Notes under the pieces: generated by a model
The model's input: only the letters and a program-made list of their open reading frames with translations
Database searches by the model: none
What the model was told of the DNA's origin: nothing
Assembly (NCBI GenBank): GCA_030427205.1
Contig: JAUHXC010000001.1
Span: 434,001-498,000, forward strand
Origin: a bacterium
Lineage (GTDB): Bacteria; Myxococcota_A; Bradymonadia; UBA7976; UBA1532
Direction of reading: 5' to 3'
DNA length: 64,000 bases
Shown: positions 21,137 to 28,786 of the stretch, piece by piece
Numbering within the stretch: position 1 is the stretch's first letter
Layout: every line of letters begins with the position of its first letter
Program-made: the position numbers and the translations under genes

Positions 21137-22222
21137 TCAGTCGCCGTCGGCCCGGGCATCGACCACCATGCGATGCTCCCGCTCGTAGAGCCGCAGCTGG
21201 TCGAGCACGACCGCCAGGTTGTGCTGATTCGTCTCGTCTTCCCGCACCCGATCGAGATCGTCCATCTGACGGGCCAGATCGTACAGCCCGTCGCACAGGA
21301 CCGACAGCGCGTCGGGGTCGCGGGTCTTGCGGTCCTGGCCGGCGAAGCCCTCGCGGTACTTCTCGAACAGGCCGTTGGCCGACTCACCGAAGGCGCTGAC
21401 CAGCCGGGAGAACGAGTTCTGCTGACGGGTCTCGCGGATCTTCGAGAGCTCCTCGCGGTAGAGGGTCAGCCGGCTGTCGACGATGCCGATGTTGCGGGTA
21501 TTGCTGTCGCTGCGCAGCCCCTGGGCCTCGAGGGCCTTCATGCGCTCGAGCACCAGCTCGAGGCTGGCGATCATGCGCTCCATCAACGCCGGCCGCCGCG
21601 ACAGGCGCGACTTGCCCGCGAAGTGGTGCCGATACAGCTGGAACTGATCGTTGGCCACGCTGGCGAGGATGCTGCCCTGCTCGTCGAGCGTGCCCGCCCC
21701 GCGCGCCTCGCGGATGGCCGCCCGCTCGCGGGTGTAGAGCGCCCGGCTGTCGCTGACCTCCTTGAGGGTGCCGTCGACGCTCGCGACCGGCTGATCGAGA
21801 CGCTTCTGCAGCGCCTCGACGGCCCGCTCGACCCGGCCGAGATCGTCGATCATCTCCGCGAGCAGCCCCAGATCGCGGGTCGCCCGGGACTTGCCGGCGA
21901 AGTGCCGCCGATAGCGGTTGAAGGTCAGGTTGGCCCAGGCCCCCAGCTCGTGGGCCGAGAGCACCTCGGGCGGCGCCGCCTGGGCCTCGCGCACCGCGCG
22001 GGCCTCGTTGCTGTAGAGCGTGCGGTTCTTCTCGAGGGTCTCGACGAGCCCGGCGTCCCCCGCGGCGCGGACCCGGGGCAGCAGCGCGTCGGTCTGCTTC
22101 ACCATCTCGTCGAGCAGGGTCGGATCGCGGGAGACCCGCGGCTGACCGGAGAAATGAGCGTCGTAGCGGGCGTGGATCCGGTCGATCTCCGACCGGAGCG
22201 CGGCGAGGTCTTGCTGTGTCAT
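21137..22222 (-). CDS. Four-repeat helical protein, function unknown
   Basis: A 361-residue, strongly charged, helix-rich cytosolic protein without a signal or TM segment. It contains four repeats of about 90 residues, each marked by F-A/S-G-K/Q-x-R-x-S/T-R-D/R: HFSGQPRVSRDP, HFAGKSRATRDL, HFAGKSRLSRRP and GFAGQDRKTRDP. Between them are TLYSNEARAVREAQ, ALYTRERAAIREAR and TLYREELSKIRETR. The regular spacing suggests stacked helical bundles. I do not recognise the family. A TATACT -10-like box sits 8 bp before the ATG, and no Shine-Dalgarno sequence is visible, so the transcript may be leaderless. It heads the run with acyP and the M23 peptidase. Confidence 0.8.
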   Translation of the reverse strand: MTQQDLAALRSEIDRIHARYDAHFSGQPRVSRDPTLLDEMVKQTDALLPRVRAAGDAGLVETLEKNRTLYSNEARAVREAQAAPPEVLSAHELGAWANLTFNRYRRHFAGKSRATRDLGLLAEMIDDLGRVERAVEALQKRLDQPVASVDGTLKEVSDSRALYTRERAAIREARGAGTLDEQGSILASVANDQFQLYRHHFAGKSRLSRRPALMERMIASLELVLERMKALEAQGLRSDSNTRNIGIVDSRLTLYREELSKIRETRQQNSFSRLVSAFGESANGLFEKYREGFAGQDRKTRDPDALSVLCDGLYDLARQMDDLDRVREDETNQHNLAVVLDQLRLYEREHRMVVDARADGD

Positions 22223-22229
22223 GCGGGGG

Positions 22230-22235
22230 AGTATA
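22230..22235 (-). promoter_or_regulatory. -10 element giving a possibly leaderless transcript
   Basis: TATACT on the minus strand (five of six consensus positions) ends 7 bp before the ATG at 22222, so the predicted transcription start falls at or next to the start codon. No good -35 box was found at 16-18 nt. Confidence 0.35.
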
Positions 22236-22338
22236 CGAGCGGCGGTGACTCGGGGCGAGACCTCGATTCACCCGGCCCCGCGAGACGCCGGGGGAGTCGG
22301 CGCCTCGCGGGGCCTCGCGGGGGCCCCTGGCGGCGCTG

Positions 22339-23844
22339 TCAGCCGCAGTGGGCCTCGACGCAGGCCTCGGCCGCGGCGCGCGCGGCGTCGTGGCAGCGCT
22401 CGCGGCTCTCGTCGCCGTTGGCCTCGACGCACGCGGCGATCGACGCCTCGGCGCGCAGCCGGCAGGCGTCCTCGCAGCCGAGCGCCGGGACCTCGGGGGC
22501 CCCGCCGCAATGACCCTCGACGCACTCGCCGACGACGGCCTCGGCCCGGGCGCGGCACCGCTCGGGCTCACCGCCGCTCTCGACGCAGGCCCGATGCACC
22601 TCACGCCCGCGGGCGCCGCAGGCCTCTTCGCAGGACGGCGGCTCTTCGGGCTCGACGGGCGGCTCGGGCTCGCCGGCGTCACAGCGCTCGGCGGCGCAGC
22701 GGCGGGCCGTCTCCTCGGCCCGCGCGGCGCACGCCTCGGCGTTCTCCCGGCCGTGTTGCCGCACGCACTGCTCGAACATCTCGCGCGCGGCGGCGTGGCA
22801 CCGGTCCGCGCAGCCCATCTCCGGCTCCGGCTCCGGCTCGGGCTCCGGCTCGCCGGCGTCACAGCGCTCGGCGGCGCAGCGATGGGCCATCTCCTCGGCC
22901 CGCGCGGCGCACGCCTCGGCGTTCTCCCGGCCGTGCTGCCGCACGCACTGCTCGAACATCTCGCGCGCGGCGGCGTGGCACCGGTCGGCGCAGCCCATCT
23001 CCGGCTCCGGCTCGGGCTCGGGCCGGGGCTCGGGCTCACCTTCACCGCAGCGGTTGGCGGCGCACTGCGCGGCGCGCTCGCGGGCGGCCGCGGCGCAGCG
23101 CTCGGCGCTCTCCTCGCCGTGCTCGGCCACGCAGGCCCGGTTGAACTCGCGGGCGGCGGCGTTGCACCGGTCGGCGCAGTCCATCTCCGGCTCGGGCTCG
23201 GGCTCCGGCCGCGGCTCGGGGTCGGCGTCGTCGGCGCAGCGCTCGGCGATGCAGCGCTCGGCGGCGGCCGCGCCGCGGGCGTTGCAGGCGTCGGCGGCCG
23301 CTTCACCGTTGTCGGCGATGCAGCCTTCCACGGCGGCGGCCGCGCGGGCCTGGCAGGCGTCGGCGCAGCTCAGCTCGGGCGGCGGCTCGGGGGCCGGCTC
23401 GTCGTCGCCGTCGCCGCAGTGGCCCTCCAGGCACTCGCCGAGCATGCCCCGGACCCGCTCGCGGCAGGCGCCCGCCGCGTCGCGGCCGTCGGCGCCCTGC
23501 AGGCAGCGCTCGAGCGCGGCCATCGCCCGCTCGTGGCAGGCGTCTTCGCAGCTCGGCGGCACCTCTTCGGGGTGACACTGGTCGAGGCAGGCCTCACCGA
23601 CCGCGTGCACCCGATCGGCGCAGGCGGCGTGGTCGCCACAGCGGCGCAAGCCGTGCTCGATGGCCGCTTCGCAATGGGCCACACAGCGGTCGGCGCCCGG
23701 CGCGGGGTCGGCGTCGTCGGGCCGCTCGTCGGCCGGCGCGTCGCCCTCATCGGGGTGCCCGCCGAACCAGTCGTGGGGGTCGAAGTGGCCACAGGCCGTC
23801 AGCCCGAGGGCCATCAGCGCGCAGAGCCAATGTCGGGTTCGCAT
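22339..23844 (-). CDS. Cys-rich repeat lipoprotein (CxxxC helical-hairpin repeats)
   Basis: A 501-residue predicted lipoprotein (signal peptide ending LTACG). After an acidic linker it carries about seven to eight repeats in which a C-x3-C pair opens a helix (CADRCHAAAREMFEQC), a further Cys falls mid-repeat, and a C-x3/4-C closes it (HRCAAERC). The repeats are joined by Glu/Pro linkers (EPEPEPEPEPEMG). Two consecutive repeats are almost identical in DNA, with a 180-bp period. The pattern suggests disulfide-stapled helical hairpins on a flexible stalk, a form I cannot assign to a named family. It has AAAGGACG as ribosome-binding site. Confidence 0.8.
   Translation of the reverse strand: MRTRHWLCALMALGLTACGHFDPHDWFGGHPDEGDAPADERPDDADPAPGADRCVAHCEAAIEHGLRRCGDHAACADRVHAVGEACLDQCHPEEVPPSCEDACHERAMAALERCLQGADGRDAAGACRERVRGMLGECLEGHCGDGDDEPAPEPPPELSCADACQARAAAAVEGCIADNGEAAADACNARGAAAAERCIAERCADDADPEPRPEPEPEPEMDCADRCNAAAREFNRACVAEHGEESAERCAAAARERAAQCAANRCGEGEPEPRPEPEPEPEMGCADRCHAAAREMFEQCVRQHGRENAEACAARAEEMAHRCAAERCDAGEPEPEPEPEPEMGCADRCHAAAREMFEQCVRQHGRENAEACAARAEETARRCAAERCDAGEPEPPVEPEEPPSCEEACGARGREVHRACVESGGEPERCRARAEAVVGECVEGHCGGAPEVPALGCEDACRLRAEASIAACVEANGDESRERCHDAARAAAEACVEAHCG
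22682..23041 (-). repeat. Two near-identical 180-bp direct repeats in the Cys-rich gene
   Basis: The segment starting at 22682 and that starting at 22862 are almost the same over about 175 bp (60 codons), differing at a handful of sites. This points to recent duplication of one repeat unit and a region prone to expansion. Confidence 0.85.
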
Positions 23845-24031
23845 ATCGGTTCGTCCTTTCGCGGTCGGGATTTACGGGAGGCCTCGCGACCTCTGCATCA
23901 TCGCAGGAAACCGACCTCTGCGGAAAGACGAAGTGCATTACGCGATCGCGCTCGCGCGCGACGGCGGACGTGCGGGGGCGGGGGTGAGCGCCGAGCCGAG
24001 ACGGCGCCCACGAGGCGGCGAGAGCCGCGGC

Positions 24032-24505
24032 TCAGGTGGCGGTGCGCGCCTGGCTGTTGGCGATGAGGAGCTGGCTCATGTGGGTGACGAACGCCTGGAT
24101 GTCGGCGTCCTTGAGCTTCTTGACCGCCAGGGTGTAGCGCGCGCTCTTGGTCTCGATGTGCACCACCCGGGTGTGCAGGAAGCACATGCGGGTCTCCTTG
24201 GCTGAGCCGGCCTCGATGACCGCGCTGCTCGCCACGGTGTTGATGCCCTTGACCTTGGTGCAGCCGCACCACTGCGCCTGGGACTGGATGAGCAGCACCC
24301 GCATGTTGGTCAGCACCAGGAAGACCCGGATGTGGCCGCCGGTGACCTTGGCCATGAAGGCCTGGAAGGTGGCGACCAGCTTCTGGATCGGCAGCGTGCC
24401 GAGGAAGAAGCCGTCGGCCTGGATGCAGTACTGGATCTCCTCGCCCTGCATGAGGACGACGTCGGCGAGGGCTTCCTGAGCCTTGGGGGTCAGCTCTCCG
24501 GCCAT
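24032..24505 (-). CDS. PH-like domain protein, function unknown
   Basis: A 157-residue protein without a signal peptide. The middle alternates strands and one long helix, as in bacterial PH-like domains (HIRVFLVLTNMRVLLIQSQ, then RMCFLHTRVVHIETKSARYTL). The C-terminal helix is DADIQAFVTHMSQLLIANSQ. The N-terminal QEALADVVLMQGEEIQYCIQ is acidic. A CGC motif (QWCGCTK) is an unusual loop. A protein- or membrane-binding adaptor role is possible but unproven. It is four bases from the upstream two-TM protein gene, with which it likely forms an operon. Confidence 0.65.
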   Translation of the reverse strand: MAGELTPKAQEALADVVLMQGEEIQYCIQADGFFLGTLPIQKLVATFQAFMAKVTGGHIRVFLVLTNMRVLLIQSQAQWCGCTKVKGINTVASSAVIEAGSAKETRMCFLHTRVVHIETKSARYTLAVKKLKDADIQAFVTHMSQLLIANSQARTAT

Positions 24506-24509
24506 GTTC

Positions 24510-25094
24510 TCACTCTCCTGTCTGAATGGGCGCGCTCGCGCCCGGTTGGGGTAGACGGCGAACGCTCTTGCCGTCGACGTGGATGTGTACGCTGCCGTCG
24601 GCGCGGGCGAAGACCAGGGTGTGGCCCCGCTCGGCTTCTTCTGCGGCGAAGGTCTCGATCAAGCGGCGCCGCTCGGCGGGCGGCGTGCCCGCGCGGCGCA
24701 GGATCTCGCGGGCGACCACCCGGAAGCAGGGGTCGCCGCAGTAGCGGCGGATGGTGCGCGGGTGGAAGCGGCCGGTGGCGATGCGCCGGTCGGCGAGCAG
24801 CGTCGCCCGCATCTTGCGCGGGAAGCGGCGGTAGATGGGCACCGCCTGGCCGACGAACCACAGCATCACCAGCGCCAGCGGGCCCCAGGCCCACCACGCG
24901 CCGGGCGCGGCGAAGACGATGCCGGCCCAGACCAGGACCGGCAGGCCGCCCATCAGCAGGGCGTAGCGCTGATAGCTCAACCACAGCCGCGCCCGCTCGG
25001 GCAGACCGAGCGGACCGGCCCGTCGCTGGCCGGCGGGCGCCGGGCGCGACCTCCCGGTCAGTCCGGACTCGATCGTCGGACGGCTGAGTTCCAT
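24510..25094 (-). CDS. Small membrane protein with two TM segments, function unknown
   Basis: A 194-residue protein. A basic N-terminal region is followed by two adjacent hydrophobic segments (YALLMGGLPVLVWAGIVFAA and AWWAWGPLALVMLWFVGQAV, about residues 45-85). A soluble cytosolic domain follows, with two Cys (RRYCGDPCFRVV) and a C-terminal beta-hairpin (HTLVFARADGSVHIHVDGKS). No family was recognised. The gene precedes the PH-like protein gene by four bases and has GGGAGGGAG upstream of its ATG, so a membrane-anchored pair is a reasonable guess. Confidence 0.6.
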   Translation of the reverse strand: MELSRPTIESGLTGRSRPAPAGQRRAGPLGLPERARLWLSYQRYALLMGGLPVLVWAGIVFAAPGAWWAWGPLALVMLWFVGQAVPIYRRFPRKMRATLLADRRIATGRFHPRTIRRYCGDPCFRVVAREILRRAGTPPAERRRLIETFAAEEAERGHTLVFARADGSVHIHVDGKSVRRLPQPGASAPIQTGE

Positions 25095-25140
25095 GTTCGC
25101 TCCCTCCCGCGGACCGTCTATCCCGGCCCTCTCCGCCGCG

Positions 25141-25175
25141 CAAGAAGTTTCGCACCATGACGTGTCGGCTTCTTG
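25141..25175. promoter_or_regulatory. Inverted repeat CAAGAAG/CTTCTTG in the gap before 25094
   Basis: A perfect 7-bp inverted repeat (25141-25147 and 25169-25175) with a 21-nt spacer, 47 bp upstream of the two-TM protein gene and downstream of the 25258 stop. It could be an operator or the residue of a terminator. The next bases (GCGATTTTCTTTGGG) are AT-richer than the surroundings. Confidence 0.3.
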
Positions 25176-25257
25176 GCCGGGCGGGGCGATTTTCTTTGGG
25201 GGGCGGGCGGCGACGCGCCGGCTCGAGGGGTCGACGACGGCCGAGCGGACGGAGCGG

Positions 25258-25821
25258 TCAGCGGAAGCGGATCAGCTCGCTGACCACGATGTCGAAGCGC
25301 CCGTCGCCGTCGCCGAGCGGCGAGCGCAGGTAGACCGCCAGCTCGAGGGTGCGTCCGACGAGCGCCTCGACCCGCTCGGCGGGCAGCAGCCCGCCCTCAC
25401 CGTCGGTGAGCACCAGCCGGGCCCGGGGGTAATCGCACCACGGGCCGGCGCGGTCGATGTGCAGCAGCCAGTCGGTGGTCAGGTGGCGGGCGATGCGGGT
25501 CTCGCCGTCGAGCAGGTCGATCTGGATGTCGACGTGGTCGGGGTCGAGCGCGCCCTGACCGCGCAGCGAGACGTCGATGTGAAAGCCGCCCTGCAGCCCC
25601 TGCTCGATGACGAAGTCGTGCGCCGGGCGGGCCTCGAAGGGGTTGCCGACGCCCAGGCTCAGCGAGATGGGCCCGCGCCCGCAGGGGGTGCCCTCGCCGG
25701 CCTCGGGGCCGGCGTCGTCGGGCTGCTCGCCGGGGCCGTCCTCGATACATGCGCCCGCCGCCAGCGCGAGCGTGAGCGCCGCCGACCACCGCAGGCCGGC
25801 GGGCCACCGCCGGGCGCTCAC
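25258..25821 (-). CDS. Lipoprotein of unknown function, coupled to the FmdB gene
   Basis: A 187-residue predicted lipoprotein (signal peptide ending AAGACIE) with one beta-rich domain that recalls a discoidin or carbohydrate-binding fold (SLSLGVGNPFEARPAHDF through FDIVVSELIRF). No active-site motif is visible. The start is a GTG at 25821 that overlaps the stop of the FmdB-like gene (GTGA). The start choice is supported because this GTG is followed by a proper signal peptide (RRWPAGLRWSAALTLALAAG). Confidence 0.75.
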   Translation of the reverse strand: MSARRWPAGLRWSAALTLALAAGACIEDGPGEQPDDAGPEAGEGTPCGRGPISLSLGVGNPFEARPAHDFVIEQGLQGGFHIDVSLRGQGALDPDHVDIQIDLLDGETRIARHLTTDWLLHIDRAGPWCDYPRARLVLTDGEGGLLPAERVEALVGRTLELAVYLRSPLGDGDGRFDIVVSELIRFR

Positions 25822-26141
25822 GGGTCGCCGGCGCTCGCGCCGCCGCTGTCGCCGCCGCCGGGCGAGCCGCCGCCGCTGTCGCTTCCACCGCTGTCGCCGC
25901 CGCTGTCGCCGCCGCCGGTCGAGCCGCCGCTGTCGCCGCCGCCGGTCGAGCCGCCGCTGCCGCCGGCATAGCCCTGGGCGTACCACCCCCCGCCCTTGAG
26001 CTGGAAGGACGTGCGGGCGACCGCCTTGCGCATCGGCCCGCCGCCGCATTCGGGGCAGGTGTCGGGCGGCGGATCGCTCATGCGGGCGAAGACCTCGGAG
26101 GTCGTCCCGCAGGCCTCGCAGCGATAGCGGTAGATGGGCAT
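25818..26141 (-). CDS. FmdB-family zinc-ribbon protein with Gly/Ser/Asp-rich tail
   Basis: A 107-residue protein. The first about 55 residues are a zinc ribbon of the FmdB type (MPIYRYRCEACG and CPECGGGPMRK, two C-x2-C pairs). The remaining half is a low-complexity Gly/Ser/Asp tail (SGGSTGGGDSGG repeated). The family is called a putative regulatory protein, without firm function. The ATG at 26141 has AGGAG upstream and a good promoter. The next gene starts inside its stop codon region. Confidence 0.9.
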   Translation of the reverse strand: MPIYRYRCEACGTTSEVFARMSDPPPDTCPECGGGPMRKAVARTSFQLKGGGWYAQGYAGGSGGSTGGGDSGGSTGGGDSGGDSGGSDSGGGSPGGGDSGGASAGDP

Positions 26142-26173
26142 GGCCTGCTCCTGACGTCGCGTCGGTGGCGTGC

Positions 26174-26201
26174 CCTATACGCACCGACCCCTCGCTGTCA
26201 A
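26174..26201 (-). promoter_or_regulatory. Probable promoter of the FmdB-lipoprotein pair
   Basis: On the minus strand: a perfect TTGACA -35 (26201-26196), a 16-nt spacer and TATAGG as the -10 (26179-26174). The leader to the ATG at 26141 is about 25 nt and contains AGGAG. Confidence 0.6.
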
Positions 26202-26299
26202 CCGGCCCGGCGGGTGATTCCGCTCGCCGGCGGGGCCCGACGACGGCCGCGCGGCGGCCCGACGGCGCCGGATGATGTCGCGCTCATGCCAGGCGACCG

Positions 26300-26308
26300 T
26301 GTTATGCT
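26300..26308 (+). promoter_or_regulatory. Possible extended -10 promoter of the FHA-HlyD gene
   Basis: TGTTATGCT (26300-26308) is an extended -10 of the form TGnTATGCT. No recognisable -35 box lies at the right distance, and the leader to the GTG at 26336 has an AGAGGGA ribosome-binding site. Confidence 0.35.
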
Positions 26309-26335
26309 GCATGCCCCACGACGTGTAGAGGGATC

Positions 26336-28195
26336 GTGTCGGCCGACGGCCCGCCCGGCGCTGCGCTGCAATCGCCACCGGGGTTCCCACCGGACACCTT
26401 CCGGGCGAACCTGTACGTGCATCATGCGGACGACCACGTCGAGTGGTACGCGCTGCTGCCGGCGAGCTTCGCCCGCGGGCCGCTGGTGCTCGGCCGCGAC
26501 CCGGACTGCGCGATCCAGATCGACGACGGCGCCACCAGCGGACGCCACGCCGCCATCGAGGCCCGCGGCTCGGCGCTGTGGCTCACCGACCTCGGCAGCA
26601 CCAACGGCACCCACCTCGAGGAGAGCCGGCTGCGCCCCGAGCGGCCGATCCGGCTGGATGACGGCGCGGTCCTGGGGGTGGGCAACGCCGAGATCCGCTT
26701 CCTCTACAGCCGGCGGGACAACCCCATCCGGCTGGTGGCCGAGTTCGTCGAGGGGCCGCTGGCGGGCACCCGCCGGGTGACGGCCGGCCCGTCGACCACC
26801 ATCGGCCGCGACGCCGAGCTGCCGCTCGAGGGGCCGGGGGTCGCCGGACACCACCTGCGGGTCGACGCCTACGACGCCGAGCACATCTACGCGGTGCCGC
26901 TGAACCCCGAAGCCCGGACCCGGGTCTTCGACCAGCCGCTGGGCGGCATCGCGGCGGTGCCCGGCGGCGCCGAGCTGACCATCGGCCCCCACCGCTTCCG
27001 GCTGCGGGTTGAGGCGGCCCCCGAGACGGCGACCGGCGCGGCGCCGCCCCGGGCCGACGCGGCGATGCTCGAAGCCCGGCTGCAGGGGCACGACCCGCGG
27101 GCCTTCGACACCCGCACGATCATGGATCTCTCGCCCCTGGGGGCGATGGTGGCCAAGGTGCTCGCCGGCGAGGTGCCGCCGCCGCCCTCGGCGGTGCGCC
27201 CGCCCGTGCGCCGGCCGACCAACGTGCACACCGTGGTGCACGATCGCGGCCTCGAGCTCGCCCGACGCACTGGCCCGGTGCCGGCGCTGCGGCCCGAGGC
27301 GCCCCGCTGGGTGCGCTACGGGGTGGCGGCGCTGGTCCTCGTCACGGTGGTGGCCGTCGCCGGGCTGATCCCGGTGTCGCAGACGCTCGAGGTGAGCGCG
27401 ACCCTGCAACCCGGCCCGCCGGTGACGGTGCAGGCGCCGGTGCGCGGCACGCTGCTCTCGCCGCCGCCCGACGGGCGCAGCGTGGCCCGGGGTCAACCGC
27501 TGGCCCGGCTGGCCGACGAGGCCATCGCCGCCGAGCTCGATCGGCTGTCGCAGCGGATCGGGGCGCTCGAGGTCTACGCCGGCGACGGGCGGGTCCGCCA
27601 GGCGACGGTCGACGCCGCGCGACTCGATCTCGACGAGGCGGAGCGGACGATGGCCGCGCGCGCCCGCCCCGGGCCGACGTTCGAAGAGCGGGCCTATCTC
27701 GACGCCCGGCGCACGGTGCACGAGCGCCGGGGGCGCCTGGAGGCCCTCGAAGCGCGCCGGGCCGACCGCCGGGCGGGCCCCGCGGGGGCCTCGACCGAGA
27801 TCGGGCCCCTCGTGCATCGCCGGGCGACGCTCGGCGGGCGCCTGCACATCACCCTGCCGGCGCCGGCGACGAGCCGGGTCACCGCCGCTGCGGGCGCTCG
27901 CCCCGGCGCGACGGTCGAGGCCGGCCGGACGCTGTGTACGCTGCAGACGCTCGATCCGCTGTACGTGGTGCTCGACCCGTCGGCGGGCAGCGGGTGGCTG
28001 ACCGACGGCCACGGCGCCACGATCACCGTGGCCGGGCAGACCATCGAATCGACGATGCGCGCGGGGGCGGATGGGGTCTATCGGGCAGCGGTGCCCGCGG
28101 CCGGCATGCGACCGGGCGCCGCCGCGGTGCTGCGGGTCGAGGGGCCGCGACGCAACGCGCTGCGCTGGGCCCTCGACCGGCTGGGCGTGCACTGA
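26336..28195 (+). CDS. FHA-FHA-TM-HlyD-type membrane fusion protein
   Basis: A 619-residue protein with an unusual domain order. FHA domain 1 (about 30-125) has LVLGRDPDC, TSGRHAAI and GSTNGTHLE, so the phosphothreonine-binding residues look intact. FHA-like domain 2 (about 130-225) has TTIGRDAE but AGHH in place of SxxH, so it is degenerate. An about 100-residue linker leads to one TM segment (about 328-346, GVAALVLVTVVAVAGLIPV). The C-terminal half looks like a HlyD/AcrA membrane fusion protein: a lipoyl-like half-motif (VRGTLLSPPPDGRSVARGQPLARL), a coiled coil (about 395-475) and the second half (RVTAAAGARPGATVEAGRTL). The FHA part is cytosolic and the HlyD part periplasmic by topology. 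The start is a GTG with AGAGGGA before it. Confidence 0.8.
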   Translation: MSADGPPGAALQSPPGFPPDTFRANLYVHHADDHVEWYALLPASFARGPLVLGRDPDCAIQIDDGATSGRHAAIEARGSALWLTDLGSTNGTHLEESRLRPERPIRLDDGAVLGVGNAEIRFLYSRRDNPIRLVAEFVEGPLAGTRRVTAGPSTTIGRDAELPLEGPGVAGHHLRVDAYDAEHIYAVPLNPEARTRVFDQPLGGIAAVPGGAELTIGPHRFRLRVEAAPETATGAAPPRADAAMLEARLQGHDPRAFDTRTIMDLSPLGAMVAKVLAGEVPPPPSAVRPPVRRPTNVHTVVHDRGLELARRTGPVPALRPEAPRWVRYGVAALVLVTVVAVAGLIPVSQTLEVSATLQPGPPVTVQAPVRGTLLSPPPDGRSVARGQPLARLADEAIAAELDRLSQRIGALEVYAGDGRVRQATVDAARLDLDEAERTMAARARPGPTFEERAYLDARRTVHERRGRLEALEARRADRRAGPAGASTEIGPLVHRRATLGGRLHITLPAPATSRVTAAAGARPGATVEAGRTLCTLQTLDPLYVVLDPSAGSGWLTDGHGATITVAGQTIESTMRAGADGVYRAAVPAAGMRPGAAAVLRVEGPRRNALRWALDRLGVH

Positions 28196-28214
28196 CGGCG
28201 GGGGCGCGGCGCCG

Positions 28215-28640
28215 CTACTTCTGCCGCTGCTGATCGAGCAGATCGGCGAGCGCCTTGAGCAGATCGATGGCCGACAGGATGCCCACCAGCTCTTCGTCCT
28301 TGTTGAGCACCGGCAGCGCCCCATAGCGCCGGTCGAGGAAGATCTCGACCACCTTGGCCACCGACTCGTAGGTGTGGGCCACCACCAGGTTGGTCGACAT
28401 CAGATCCTGGACCTGCAGGTTGTCGTCGAGCTGGTAGGCGTGGCTGATGTCGACGTCCTGGTCGACCCAATCCGGCCGGCGCAGGTCGCGATCGCTGATG
28501 AAGCCGACGAGCTTGCCGGCCTCGTCGACCACCGGCAGGTGCCGGACCCGATGCTGGCGCATGCGGAAGAACGTCTCCCGAACCCCGTCTTCGGGCCGGG
28601 CGGTGATCACCTTCGCCGTCATGTAGCGGCTGACCTTCAT
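28215..28640 (-). CDS. CBS-domain pair protein
   Basis: A 141-residue protein consisting of two CBS domains (VSRYMTAKVITARPEDGVRE and VQDLMSTNLVVAHTYESVAK), each ending in a VGxxSxxDLL-type segment (LVGFISDRDL, LVGILSAIDLLKAL). CBS pairs bind adenosine nucleotides and act as regulatory sensors. This stand-alone form has no catalytic partner domain. It is convergent with the FHA-HlyD gene and lies near two small genes on the other strand. ATG at 28640. Confidence 0.92.
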   Translation of the reverse strand: MKVSRYMTAKVITARPEDGVRETFFRMRQHRVRHLPVVDEAGKLVGFISDRDLRRPDWVDQDVDISHAYQLDDNLQVQDLMSTNLVVAHTYESVAKVVEIFLDRRYGALPVLNKDEELVGILSAIDLLKALADLLDQQRQK

Positions 28641-28786
28641 CGTCACTCGTCGCTCCTTTGTTCGCCTCGCGGTGAAGTCTCGCAGCGGGTTTCTACCGGA
28701 CCGACGACCGCATCGCCAGCCGCACGTCGCCGCTCGGCGGCACACGATCTGGGGAGATCGCGGCGCTGTGTGGCACACTCCCCGGG

